From NCBI GenBank assembly GCA_025146925.1, contig CP102260.1:1973389-2037388 (forward strand): 64,000 nucleotides of DNA, in the 5' to 3' direction. The position numbers and the translations under genes were made by a program. Of the stretch, positions 1 to 8,224 are shown piece after piece. Below the pieces are notes generated by a model. That model worked only from the letters and a program-made list of their open reading frames with translations. It made no database searches and was not told where the DNA came from. Origin of the DNA: [Bacteroides] pectinophilus (lineage in GTDB: Bacteria > Bacillota > Clostridia > Lachnospirales > Lachnospiraceae). The first letter of the stretch is position 1. Every line of letters starts with the position of its first letter.

Positions 1-32
1 AGCGAAGGGTTAAATGTAACTGTATAAATCAT
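1..32 (-). CDS. fruK: 1-phosphofructokinase-like PfkB kinase, N-terminal tip only
   Basis: Only the first ten codons lie in the window; the gene runs off the left edge on the minus strand. The start ATG (30-32) has a strong GGAGGTGGG ribosome site upstream. The reading frame begins MIYTVTFNPS, the usual opening of 1-phosphofructokinase and tagatose-6-phosphate kinase proteins of the PfkB family, which phosphorylate fructose-1-phosphate or a related sugar phosphate in the cytoplasm. Ten residues cannot distinguish members of the family. Confidence 0.6.
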   Translation of the reverse strand, partial: MIYTVTFNPS

Positions 33-200
33 TATCCCACCTCCATTCTGTTCCTATCTTTCCAGCTTTTTCCATATGCTGTACTTTAGCGGCTGTACTT
101 TAGCTGTTCCGTTATCTTTAATCTAATTATAATTCAAATTCAATCAAAATCAATTATCAACGCTCACAAACTTTCATTTTTATTTTGTATATTTTGCACA

Positions 201-228
201 AAAAAAGTGGAGATTATCTCTCCACTTT
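201..228 (-). terminator. Rho-independent terminator of the ychF-MFS-epimerase operon
   Basis: A perfect 10-bp stem (204-213 with 219-228, 5-nt loop) is followed on the minus strand by a run of T. It lies about 60 bp past the stop of the epimerase-like gene and closes that operon. Confidence 0.8.
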
Positions 229-289
229 AATTATTTCCAACAAAATACATTTTATTCAGAATATTCTTATAATCAGACTGTTATTACAA

Positions 290-1189
290 TCAGAATACTA
301 TTGTATAACCCCGTTCAAATACTTCTCCCGGCGCAATCCTGTTTCCCCATTTACGTTCCTCAAGAGTTCCTGAATAATCAGCCCTGTCAGCTCTTCCGTA
401 CCATGGTTCGATACATATAAACGGCACATTTTTGCCGACGGGTGACCACAGACCGAATACGGGTGCGTCAAACTTTACAGTAACAAATCTTTCACCGTCA
501 CATTCAAGATAAACCTCATGGCACTGGTTATTCTCAATAATATATGCATCTCTGTCAAAGAATCCTTCTGTAACCATCACACCATCTTCTGTATCAAGCT
601 TATATTCCTTATCCTCAAGAAGTCCTTCAGCATTCAGAAGCCTGTAAGATATACCTTCAGCCTTCATATCCGGATTCACAGCTTCCACTCCATATCTGTC
701 CATAGCAAAGCCTATTCTGCATCCCGTAAGGCTCTCATGCCCGTCAAGCACAAACGCCGGATGTGCTCCTATACTGAAATACATTGCTTCATCCTGCGTA
801 TCTGACACTCTCCATGATGCAGCTATGCTGCTGCCGTCAAGTCTGTATGTACATTCAAGCTTAAAAAAGAAGGGATACGCTTCAAGTGTAGATGCATCCG
901 CCTTAAGGCACATAGTCAGCTTATCATCTTCTATCTTAACCGGTTCAAACTCCATATCTCTGGCAAAGCCATGCTGCGTCATACGATATTGCCTGCCATT
1001 ATATGTAACACTGTTGTCCCTGTACTTACCGACTAACGGGAACAATACCGGTGCATGGCGCTTCCATGCCGCCGGGTCTGCCTGCCAGATATGCTCTCTG
1101 TTATCCGCAGCAGTTATTGCAGATACAATCTCACATCCCTTGCTGTCTACAGTTACCTTAAGATATTCATTCTGAATCGTGTACCTCAT
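290..1189 (-). CDS. Aldose 1-epimerase (galactose mutarotase) family protein, LacX-like
   Basis: 299-aa cytoplasmic protein of the galactose-mutarotase superfamily, which interconverts alpha and beta anomers of hexoses or sugar phosphates. The opening YTIQNEYLKVTVDSKGCEIV and the later FSIGAHPAF (catalytic His region) and FICIEPWYG segments match the LacX/YeaD-like branch, whose exact substrate is usually unknown. Its ATG overlaps the TGA of the upstream MFS gene (ATGA), so the two are translationally coupled. It is the last gene of a three-gene operon (ychF, transporter, epimerase) ending at the terminator at 201-228. A role in handling a sugar moved by the adjacent transporter is an inference from position. 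Confidence 0.85.
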   Translation of the reverse strand: MRYTIQNEYLKVTVDSKGCEIVSAITAADNREHIWQADPAAWKRHAPVLFPLVGKYRDNSVTYNGRQYRMTQHGFARDMEFEPVKIEDDKLTMCLKADASTLEAYPFFFKLECTYRLDGSSIAASWRVSDTQDEAMYFSIGAHPAFVLDGHESLTGCRIGFAMDRYGVEAVNPDMKAEGISYRLLNAEGLLEDKEYKLDTEDGVMVTEGFFDRDAYIIENNQCHEVYLECDGERFVTVKFDAPVFGLWSPVGKNVPFICIEPWYGRADRADYSGTLEERKWGNRIAPGEVFERGYTIVF

Positions 1190-2388
1190 CCTAATGTACC
1201 TCCATTTTTCATTCCAACTCCCGAAAGTATAAGCATTCCTGCAGCATTTATAAGAAGAACAGTTATTGCGGCAGCCATTCCTGCCCCATCTGCTATTATG
1301 CCCACTATCTGAGGCGTAATAATGCCACCGAGTGCAGCAATCGCCAGAAGCATTGACATTGCAGTGTCAGACCCCTTTAACACACTTCCTGCACATGAAA
1401 CTCCTGTAGGATATATTCCCGCAAAGAAAAATCCAAGCCCCGCTATCGCAAATGTTATCACATACAGATTATGCGTAGCTATAAGCAGAAGGAAGAACAC
1501 AGCAGTTGCTATGCAATATGCAAATATAAGCCTGTTTTTATCAATAACCGCTGAAAGCTTAGCCGTTGTAAGTCTTCCAAGCATTACCATAATCCATGTG
1601 ACAGATACGAGATTTGTTGCATATGTACTGCTCATAATTCCCATACTTTTAAAATATGTGACAAACCATCCGTTAACGCAGTTTTCAAGTCCAATATACA
1701 AAAACAGCAGAAATCCCATTATATAAAATACAGGATTTTTGTAATAAACGGTATTCCCTGCATCCATTCCTGTACCTGTTTCTGTATCTGCTGCCGATGT
1801 TCCTTCCTCTCCGGCATAACCACCCGGTGTCATCTTAATCCACGCATAGCCTGCCGTTGCAAGTAAAGAAGCCGCTATTATTGTATAAGCCGCTGTTCTC
1901 CATCCAAGCCCCGCTTCCATATACAAAGATGTCAGCAACGGTGAGAGAAGCGCACCTGCCGCAAATGTCATATGCAGCAGATTAAGTGCCGCAGGCTTAC
2001 CATCAGAATTATCATTTACAACTGCATTATTAATTATGCTCACGGAGCCTCTTCCTATGCCAAGCAGTACAAACGCCGGATACATCACCGCAACCGGAGG
2101 AAGCAGTGTGATTATAATCCATGAAAGAGGTACAAGCGACGACAGCATGACTATTGTCTTCTTTCTCCCCATCAGCCTTGATATTACCGGATTAACGAAA
2201 CTTGCGAGAAGATTGCCTATCGCAAATGCCGACAGCAATCCTCCCGCAACACTGTAATTAATACCTGCTTCTTCTATAATGTAAGGAAGTGTGGTTCCGA
2301 CAAGCAGAACCATTGCACCACTCACAAAAAATGCGAAGTAGCATGGAAATAATAATCTGAATCTATCCGGTATTCTTATATTAAACAT
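1186..2388 (-). CDS. Major facilitator superfamily transporter
   Basis: 400-aa integral membrane protein with about twelve hydrophobic segments and the MFS loop 2-3 signature (RLMGRKKT, near residues 72-79). No sugar-specific motif could be recognised, so the substrate is unknown; sugars are suggested by the adjacent mutarotase-like gene. The central loop (about residues 187-212) is hydrophilic and Thr/Gly-rich, as expected between the two six-helix halves. Its start overlaps the end of ychF by 8 nt and its stop overlaps the start of the epimerase-like gene, so expression follows ychF. Confidence 0.85.
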   Translation of the reverse strand: MFNIRIPDRFRLLFPCYFAFFVSGAMVLLVGTTLPYIIEEAGINYSVAGGLLSAFAIGNLLASFVNPVISRLMGRKKTIVMLSSLVPLSWIIITLLPPVAVMYPAFVLLGIGRGSVSIINNAVVNDNSDGKPAALNLLHMTFAAGALLSPLLTSLYMEAGLGWRTAAYTIIAASLLATAGYAWIKMTPGGYAGEEGTSAADTETGTGMDAGNTVYYKNPVFYIMGFLLFLYIGLENCVNGWFVTYFKSMGIMSSTYATNLVSVTWIMVMLGRLTTAKLSAVIDKNRLIFAYCIATAVFFLLLIATHNLYVITFAIAGLGFFFAGIYPTGVSCAGSVLKGSDTAMSMLLAIAALGGIITPQIVGIIADGAGMAAAITVLLINAAGMLILSGVGMKNGGTLG

Positions 2389-3478
2389 TGAATCTGAACA
2401 GAATTACGTCTCCGTCCTTAACGACATAGTCCTTGCCCTCAAGTCTTACAAGACCCTTTTCCTTAGCTCCCGCATATGTCTTGCAGTCAAGCAGATCCTG
2501 ATAATTAACTACCTCAGCGCGTATGAAGCCTCTTTCAAAATCACTGTGTATCTTACCTGCTGCCTGAGGGGCCTTTGTACCGTTAACAATAGTCCATGCC
2601 CTTGTCTCAGTCTCACCTGCCGTAAGATAACTTATAAGTCCGAGAAGTCTGTAGCTTGCAGCTATAAGCTTGTCAAGACCTGACTCTGAAAGTCCGAGGT
2701 CTTCAAGGAACATCTTCTTCTCATCATCATCAAGCTCTGATATCTCCTGCTCAATCTGCGCACAGATAACGAATACCTCGCAGTTCTCCTTGGCAGCATA
2801 ATCCCTTACTGACTGAACAAACTTATTACCGGCTCCGTCATCAGCAAGGTCATCCTCTTTAACATTAGCCGCAAAAATTACAGGCTTGGCTGTGAGCAGA
2901 TTATATGACTTAAGCATTGCCTGCTCATCCTCATCGTCTGTCTCAAAGCTTTTTGCAAGCTTGCCTTCCTCAAGATGTGCCTTGACGCGCTTTATAAGAT
3001 CACATTCCTTGGCAATATCCTTATTATTGAATGCAGCCTTTGACTGCTTGGCAAGTCTTCTTTCAAGAATCTCTATATCTGAGAATATAAGCTCAAGGTT
3101 AATAGTCTCTATATCTCTGATTGGATCTATAGAGCCGTCAACATGAACGATATTACTGTCCTCAAAACATCTTACGACATGAACGATCGCATCAACCTCG
3201 CGGATATTGGCAAGGAACTGGTTGCCGAGTCCCTCTCCCTTTGATGCTCCCTTAACAAGTCCTGCAATATCTACGAACTCTATAACTGCCGGCGTTATCT
3301 TGGCTGAATTATAAAGAGCTGCCAGCTTGTTAAGTCTGTCATCCGGAACTGCAACAACTCCTACATTAGGGTCAATTGTACAGAACGGATAATTGGCTGA
3401 CTCAGCCCCTGCCTTTGTAAGTGAATTAAACAGTGTACTCTTTCCGACATTCGGAAGTCCTACGATACCTAGTTTCAT
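2381..3478 (-). CDS. ychF: Redox-regulated, ribosome-binding ATPase YchF
   Basis: 365 aa, the normal length for YchF/OLA1, a universally conserved Obg-related P-loop protein that prefers ATP to GTP and binds ribosomes. The G1 loop GLPNVGKST is at residues 6-14; [20 protein letters not shown] carries the G3 and switch II region; a C-terminal TGS domain ends in [10 protein letters not shown]. The start is the ATG after an AAGGAGG ribosome site. A promoter candidate lies about 110 bp upstream. It heads an operon with a transporter and an epimerase-like gene, a grouping that probably has no functional link to YchF. Confidence 0.95.
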   Translation of the reverse strand: MKLGIVGLPNVGKSTLFNSLTKAGAESANYPFCTIDPNVGVVAVPDDRLNKLAALYNSAKITPAVIEFVDIAGLVKGASKGEGLGNQFLANIREVDAIVHVVRCFEDSNIVHVDGSIDPIRDIETINLELIFSDIEILERRLAKQSKAAFNNKDIAKECDLIKRVKAHLEEGKLAKSFETDDEDEQAMLKSYNLLTAKPVIFAANVKEDDLADDGAGNKFVQSVRDYAAKENCEVFVICAQIEQEISELDDDEKKMFLEDLGLSESGLDKLIAASYRLLGLISYLTAGETETRAWTIVNGTKAPQAAGKIHSDFERGFIRAEVVNYQDLLDCKTYAGAKEKGLVRLEGKDYVVKDGDVILFRFNV

Positions 3479-3585
3479 ATTTCTATATTCCTCCTTGGAT
3501 AAATCACAGTTTTACTGTCTTTGTGTTCTTTAGCTTCTGTTAACCTGCTATTCATAGCTTTTTTAAACACTTCACACAATCTATT

Positions 3586-3614
3586 ATGCTATCATAGTTA
3601 GAATTTTTTTTCAA
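3586..3614 (-). promoter_or_regulatory. Candidate sigma-A promoter of ychF
   Basis: On the minus strand TTGAAA (3609-3614) is followed after 17 bp by TAGCAT (3586-3591). The -35 box is good, the -10 box weak. It lies in the only gap upstream of ychF. Confidence 0.4.
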
Positions 3615-3638
3615 TAAATTCAATACTTTTTGATATCT

Positions 3639-4049
3639 TTACGCTGCAGCATTGGTATTAATCTGGTCAATCACCTTTCTGATTCCCATCCAGACTGTCA
3701 TGTCCGTAAATATCTCCGCTACGCTTCCCTTGTCAGTAAATGGCGATTCCTGAAATACAGACAAATCCTTCATCATCCCGTTGTGTACAATATACTCTAC
3801 TATCTGATTCACAAAGTAAATCTGTCTGCTGTCCAGATTTGTGTCATGATACTGATTATCTATAATTCTTGTTTCAAAACCATTGGTAAGAAAAACCACC
3901 GGTCTTCTATTGTATTGTGCCTCTAGTAAGTCAGCATAGAGTTTTGCCTGTTGTCTGCCCTTTGCAACATCGGTGCATGTCCTCTTAGCTTCTATTACAG
4001 CAAGCGGTCTATGACTATCATCATAAAGAACATAATCAGCAAATCCCAC
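3639..4049 (-). pseudogene. Remnant of a type I restriction (HsdR-like) subunit
   Basis: The 136-aa frame starts at GTG right after an in-frame TAA, with no convincing ribosome site. Its first part (GFADYVLYDD, PLAVIEAKRT, GRQQAKLYAD, VVFLTNGFE) matches the N-terminal nuclease domain of type I restriction R subunits: the VIEAKRT motif is the E-x-K of the PD-(D/E)XK site. R subunits are usually around 1,000 aa with helicase motifs, which are absent here. The tail (SPFTDKGSVAEIFTDMTVWM) looks like the C-terminus of a related protein, so the piece may be an internal deletion joining both ends. It is downstream of a fic gene. Alternatively it could be a small stand-alone nuclease; decay is more likely. 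Confidence 0.55.
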
Positions 4050-4098
4050 TTATTAAAAATGCCTATGGAGTTCTTGACCGATTGTCAAACATGCACTC

Positions 4099-4833
4099 CT
4101 AATCATTCATAAAATATTTACATTGCGTATAATAATCCTCTATTTCCTGATTCATTAAAGAAACCAGCTTTTCTGTCTTTTGATTTTCACGATATTCTTT
4201 TAATCCGTCAATGTACTTTTCTCCATTTACATCCAAAATGATAAATGGTTTTAAATCCGGATTTATAAGGCATTCTCTAAAGAGAATCATCCTTCCGGTT
4301 CTGCCGTTTCCATCCTGAAATGGATGAATTGTCTCATACCTCGCATGAAACTCTGCTAACACGTCTAAGTTCTTTTCCTGTTGTTCATACCAATCCAACA
4401 GCTTCCCCATTTCTTCTGAAACCTGATTAGGAAGCACTGTCTTATACATTCCAATCATGTTCGGTCTTTCTTTGTAAGCACCGATTGCATATCCATTTGC
4501 CCGATCTTCAAATACTCCTGACTTAAGTTCATGATGAAAACGTTTGATGAGATTTTCTGTCAATGGTTCATCCAAAGTATCTATCATACAGTTGAACATC
4601 AAGAAATGACCATTCATTTCCTCAACATCCTTTGCCCTGTAGTAATTGTCATTTTGAGGCAGTGTACCGTTATCAAATAAAGATGCCGTCTGTTCCGGTG
4701 TCAATGTGCTCCCTTCAATTTTATTGGAGTTGTATGCCATTGCTCTCTGTGTGTATGCATATACACCGGATCTATCAAAACGCTGCCTTTCTATACGGAA
4801 ACGTTCTGTCAGCCATTTTTTATAGTCGTTCAT
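4099..4833 (-). CDS. Fic family protein (probable AMP-transferase), self-inhibited class
   Basis: 244 aa. The Fic core motif HPFQDGNGRTGR (about residues 168-179) contains every catalytic and phosphate-binding residue of an active Fic enzyme, which normally transfers AMP from ATP onto a protein hydroxyl. Near the N-terminus (residues 36-41) SNKIEG fits the inhibitory (S/T)xxxE(G/N) helix, placing it among class II Fic proteins that hold themselves inactive. No separate antitoxin gene is adjacent, which fits self-inhibition. The target is unknown. It is followed by the restriction-subunit remnant at 3639-4049, and the pair may be a decayed defence or stress locus. Confidence 0.85.
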   Translation of the reverse strand: MNDYKKWLTERFRIERQRFDRSGVYAYTQRAMAYNSNKIEGSTLTPEQTASLFDNGTLPQNDNYYRAKDVEEMNGHFLMFNCMIDTLDEPLTENLIKRFHHELKSGVFEDRANGYAIGAYKERPNMIGMYKTVLPNQVSEEMGKLLDWYEQQEKNLDVLAEFHARYETIHPFQDGNGRTGRMILFRECLINPDLKPFIILDVNGEKYIDGLKEYRENQKTEKLVSLMNQEIEDYYTQCKYFMND

Positions 4834-5100
4834 ACCTATTCTCCCCTTCTACCCAAAATATTCCTGCATAAGCGAATCAAATAATAATTGAGCCGGACCC
4901 AAAGCCTTTTTCACGACAACTCGGGCTATCTAAAACAATCTTTTTCAATCGTTCATCAGAAGTATAGATGCCTTCGATTTAGTTAAATTATAAATTCCCA
5001 CTTCATCAAAATCAAGTTCAACTTCGTCATTTGCAGTAAAATGACGAAGTTAAACAATTCCACACCTCCACTTATTTCCCCTCCTCTCCAAATATTCCTC
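4834..5100. other. Gene-poor stretch with a 13-bp inverted repeat
   Basis: No intact gene was found between fic and the pyrB promoter. The one clear structure is an inverted repeat with 13-bp arms (5020-5032 and 5039-5051) and a 6-nt loop; it has no T-run, so it is not an obvious terminator. A short minus-strand frame reading DEVELDFDEVGIYN runs through it and stops in about 30 codons, possibly the scar of a lost gene. Both readings are weak. Confidence 0.4.
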
Positions 5101-5129
5101 TTGAGTATTTAACAATTTTAGAGTAGAAT
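5101..5129 (+). promoter_or_regulatory. Candidate promoter of pyrBI
   Basis: TTGAGT (5101-5106) and TAGAAT (5124-5129) are separated by exactly 17 bp and lie 33 bp before the pyrB start codon. The short leader leaves no room for a PyrR-type attenuator, so control by other means is likely. Confidence 0.6.
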
Positions 5130-5161
5130 AGTTTAAAATGTAAAATTTTATGGAGGTACGT

Positions 5162-6088
5162 ATGAAACATTTGTTAAATCCTCTCGATTTATCAGTGGAA
5201 GAAACGGACAGGCTGTTGAATCTTGCAGACAGCATCGCCGCTGACCCCGCCAGGTACAGTCACTGCTGTACAGGTAAAAAATTAGCAACTCTTTTTTATG
5301 AACCAAGTACAAGGACCCGGTTAAGCTTTGAAGCAGCTATGATTAATCTCGGCGGGTCTGTTCTTGGTTTTTCTTCTGCCAATTCAAGCTCAGCTTCAAA
5401 AGGCGAAAGTGTATCTGATACAATCCGCGTTATATCATGCTACGCAGATATCTGTGCAATGCGTCATCCAAAGGAAGGTGCACCAATGGTAGCCGCCGGC
5501 AAATCCCGTATTCCTGTAATTAACGCAGGCGACGGAGGCCACCAGCATCCGACGCAGACTCTCACAGACCTTATGACAATCCGCTCACTCCGCGGAAGTC
5601 TCGGCAATCTCACAATCGGGCTTTGCGGTGACCTTAAGTTTGGACGTACTGTACATTCACTCATCAACTCACTTATAAGATATGATAATGTAAAGTTTGT
5701 CCTCATATCACCAAAAGAACTCCGCGTACCTGACTATATCCGTGATGACGTTCTTGAGGCTAATCATGTTGAATATAAAGAAGTTGAAAAGCTTGAGGAC
5801 GTTATGCCTGAGCTTGACATACTCTATATGACAAGAGTCCAGCGCGAGCGTTTCTTCAACGAAGACGAATATCTGCGAATGAAGAATTTCTACATACTTG
5901 ATGCTGAGAAAATGCAGCTTGCCAAGCCTGATATGTACGTTCTCCACCCACTTCCAAGAGTTAACGAGATATCAGTAGAAGTAGATGATGACCCAAGAGC
6001 TGCATATTTCAAGCAGGTTCAGAACGGCGTATATGTGCGTATGGCACTTATACTAACGCTTCTTGGAATTGATACTTCTAATTTATAA
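5162..6088 (+). CDS. pyrB: Aspartate carbamoyltransferase catalytic subunit
   Basis: 308 aa, the standard length. The enzyme joins carbamoyl phosphate and L-aspartate in the first committed step of pyrimidine synthesis. The carbamoyl-phosphate loop [13 protein letters not shown] is at about residues 43-55, the second-subunit loop contributing SSSASKGES follows, and HPLPR (about 265-269) completes the active site. The start chosen is the ATG at 5162 because the GGAGG ribosome site (5152-5156) overlaps the earlier in-frame ATG at 5150. pyrI follows after 77 bp on the same strand, giving the two-subunit E. coli-type holoenzyme. Confidence 0.97.
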   Translation: MKHLLNPLDLSVEETDRLLNLADSIAADPARYSHCCTGKKLATLFYEPSTRTRLSFEAAMINLGGSVLGFSSANSSSASKGESVSDTIRVISCYADICAMRHPKEGAPMVAAGKSRIPVINAGDGGHQHPTQTLTDLMTIRSLRGSLGNLTIGLCGDLKFGRTVHSLINSLIRYDNVKFVLISPKELRVPDYIRDDVLEANHVEYKEVEKLEDVMPELDILYMTRVQRERFFNEDEYLRMKNFYILDAEKMQLAKPDMYVLHPLPRVNEISVEVDDDPRAAYFKQVQNGVYVRMALILTLLGIDTSNL

Positions 6089-6165
6089 ATTAAAATCAGC
6101 CGGTCAGCACATATTTTATTACATGTATCACACACACCTGTACCGGCAGAACGGAGATTATTACT

Positions 6166-6594
6166 ATGTTAAATGTAGGACAGTTAAATGAAGGTTTTGT
6201 TCTCGACCATATAGAAGCAGGAAAGAGCATGCAGATATATGACAATCTCGGTCTCGGAAAGCTTGACTGCCAGGTTGCCATAATCAAGAATGCACGCAGC
6301 AATAAGATGGGCAAGAAGGACATTATTAAGATTGAAGGCGGACTTGACCTTGTAGATCTCGATGTCCTCGGTTTTATCGACCACAACATCACTGTTAACA
6401 TTATCAAGGACGGAGAAATCGTAGAGAAAAAGCGTCTTTCGCTCCCAAAACGTATTACTAATGTTATCAGATGTAAGAACCCACGCTGTATTACATCCAT
6501 TGAGCAGGAACTGGATCACGTATTCACACTTACCGATGAGGATAATCAGGTGTACAGATGCCTATACTGCGAGGAAAAGTATATAAAGCAGTAA
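6166..6594 (+). CDS. pyrI: Aspartate carbamoyltransferase regulatory subunit
   Basis: 142 aa. PyrI binds nucleotides through its N-terminal half and contacts the catalytic trimers through a C-terminal zinc site. Four cysteines in the expected C-x4-C and C-x2-C pattern are visible (CKNPRC at about 108-113 and CLYC at about 132-135). Co-occurrence with pyrB means ATCase here should be allosterically controlled. A strong two-sided hairpin follows 46 bp after the stop. Confidence 0.96.
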   Translation: MLNVGQLNEGFVLDHIEAGKSMQIYDNLGLGKLDCQVAIIKNARSNKMGKKDIIKIEGGLDLVDLDVLGFIDHNITVNIIKDGEIVEKKRLSLPKRITNVIRCKNPRCITSIEQELDHVFTLTDEDNQVYRCLYCEEKYIKQ

Positions 6595-6640
6595 TGCATT
6601 TGAACCGGTAATTGCCTGCAGAAATCACAATACAACAATA

Positions 6641-6709
6641 AAAATGCCCGTACAGGTTACATACATCATGAATTCTTCATGTGATGTCCCGTACGGGCAT
6701 TATTTTGAT
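6641..6709. terminator. Bidirectional terminator between pyrI and rnpB
   Basis: A long hairpin with outer arms 6643-6656 and 6688-6701 (one G-T pair) and an inner stem around catgaa/ttcatg. It has A/T-runs on both sides, so it can stop pyrBI transcription rightward and rnpB transcription leftward. Confidence 0.8.
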
Positions 6710-6716
6710 TATACAT

Positions 6717-7094
6717 TGGATAGATTGAGCAGGGCTGTAAGCCGGGTTATGTCAAATGCGTTACCGCACGTGATAATCATCTATCTAGTCCTGCTGTTAC
6801 CAGCAGGCTCAAGCGACCTACCCAAAGGCACGACGGGCAGCCGTATCGCCTTTGTCTGGTCTTGCTTCGGATGGGGTTTACATGGCTTCTCATGTTACCA
6901 TGAGAACGGTAGTCTCTTACACTGCCTTTCCACCCTTACCGGAACTTGCAGCAAGCTGCCAGCTCCGGCGGTATATCTCTGTTGCACTGGCCTTGGAGTC
7001 ACCTCCACCGGACGTTATCCGGCATCCTGCCCTGTGAAGCCCGGACTTTCCTCACCTGCATAAGCAGCCGCGATTATCCACCCTACTCAACCAA
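6717..7094 (-). ncRNA. rnpB: RNase P RNA (class A)
   Basis: The catalytic RNA of RNase P, which trims the 5' leader from precursor tRNAs. On the minus strand the hallmark GAGGAAAGTCCGGGCT follows the 5' stem, and later parts include the conserved AGAGATATACCGCC-like region and ACCCGGCTTACAG near the 3' end. The two ends pair to form P1 (GGTTGAGTAGGG near 7092 with the complement of 6722-6733). The ends are set by P1, by a promoter 7 bp upstream and by the terminator at 6641-6709. Exact ends are uncertain by a few bases. Confidence 0.95.
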
Positions 7095-7100
7095 CTATGA

Positions 7101-7129
7101 ATTCTATCAAATGACACCGATTATGTCAA
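7101..7129 (-). promoter_or_regulatory. Promoter of rnpB
   Basis: Near-consensus: TTGACA (7124-7129), 17-bp spacer, TAGAAT (7101-7106). The -35 box overlaps the queA stop codon region, so the promoter is embedded in the end of the upstream gene. Confidence 0.8.
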
Positions 7130-8160
7130 TGTATGAACATAGCGTCACCGAAAGAAAAGAATCTGTACTTTTCCTCAACCGCCGTCTTATACGCTGCAAG
7201 GATATGCTCTCTTCCCGCTAATGCGGATACAAGCATCAAAAGCGTCGACTCCGGCAGATGGAAATTAGTTATAAGCGCATCAAGCACCTTGAACTTATAT
7301 CCCGGATAGATGAATATCTCCGTCCATCCGCTGCATGCCTTAACCCTGCCGTCATCATCTGACGCTGACTCAATAGTTCTGCAGCTTGTTGTTCCTACGC
7401 ATATAACACGCCCGCCATCAGCCTTTGCATTATTAATCTTATCCGCAGCTTCCTGCGTTACTACATAATATTCAGAGTGCATGTGGTGCTCCTGAATATT
7501 CTCAACCTTGACAGGTCTGAATGTTCCAAGTCCGACATGAAGTGTTACGCGTGCTATATCAACACCTTTTTCCTGAATCCTTTCCAGCAGCTCCTTCGTA
7601 AAGTGAAGTCCTGCAGTAGGCGCTGCCGCTGAGCCTTCATGCTTTGCATATACAGTCTGGTATCTGTTCTTATCCTGAAGTTTGTGTGTTATGTAAGGAG
7701 GCAGCGGCATCTGTCCAAGTTCGTCAAGAATCTCTTCAAAAATACCTTCATAAGTAAACTGAATCAGTCTGTTGCCTTCTTCAACAATATCTATAACCTC
7801 AGCCACAAGCCTGCCGTCACCAAAGCTTATCTTTGTCCCTATCTTAGCCTTCTTACCGGGCTTTACAAGCACTTCCCAGACATCCTTCATGTCTTCCTTG
7901 CGCTTTAACAGAAGAACCTCTATGGTTGCACCTGTTCCGACTCTCTCTCCTATAAGCCTTGCCGGAATTACCTTGGTATCATTGATAACAAGGCAGTCTC
8001 CCGGATTAAGATAATCAATTATATCCTTAAATATCTTATGCTCAATCTCACCTGTATTCTTATCAAGCAGCATCAGTCTTGACGCTGAACGGTCAGATAA
8101 CGGATCCTGCGCAATAAGCTCCTGTGGCAGATCATAGTAAAAATCATGTAATTCCATCAT
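7126..8160 (-). CDS. queA: S-adenosylmethionine:tRNA ribosyltransferase-isomerase
   Basis: 344 aa. QueA transfers the ribosyl group of SAM to 7-aminomethyl-7-deazaguanine in the wobble position of tRNAs with GUN anticodons, giving epoxyqueuosine. Family segments are visible: [12 protein letters not shown] at the N-terminus, [41 protein letters not shown] and [18 protein letters not shown]. The start is the ATG at 8158-8160, placed just after a GAGGAAGG ribosome site; the longer frame upstream would put that site inside the coding region. rnpB follows directly downstream with its promoter overlapping the end of this gene. Confidence 0.96.
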   Translation of the reverse strand: MMELHDFYYDLPQELIAQDPLSDRSASRLMLLDKNTGEIEHKIFKDIIDYLNPGDCLVINDTKVIPARLIGERVGTGATIEVLLLKRKEDMKDVWEVLVKPGKKAKIGTKISFGDGRLVAEVIDIVEEGNRLIQFTYEGIFEEILDELGQMPLPPYITHKLQDKNRYQTVYAKHEGSAAAPTAGLHFTKELLERIQEKGVDIARVTLHVGLGTFRPVKVENIQEHHMHSEYYVVTQEAADKINNAKADGGRVICVGTTSCRTIESASDDDGRVKACSGWTEIFIYPGYKFKVLDALITNFHLPESTLLMLVSALAGREHILAAYKTAVEEKYRFFSFGDAMFIH

Positions 8161-8224
8161 AAAACCTTCCTCATTTCTGAACAACTCACTATATATATTG
8201 TCAGAACACCCGGAAGCTGAATTA

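Noticed and set aside
5020-5051. Inverted repeat upstream of pyrB as a pyrimidine attenuator
   Set aside because: It lies upstream of the predicted promoter, has no T-run and no PyrR-binding-like sequence.
6644-7221. Several plus-strand frames over the RNase P RNA gene
   Set aside because: They are translations of the complement of rnpB, which is identified by its conserved RNA sequence.
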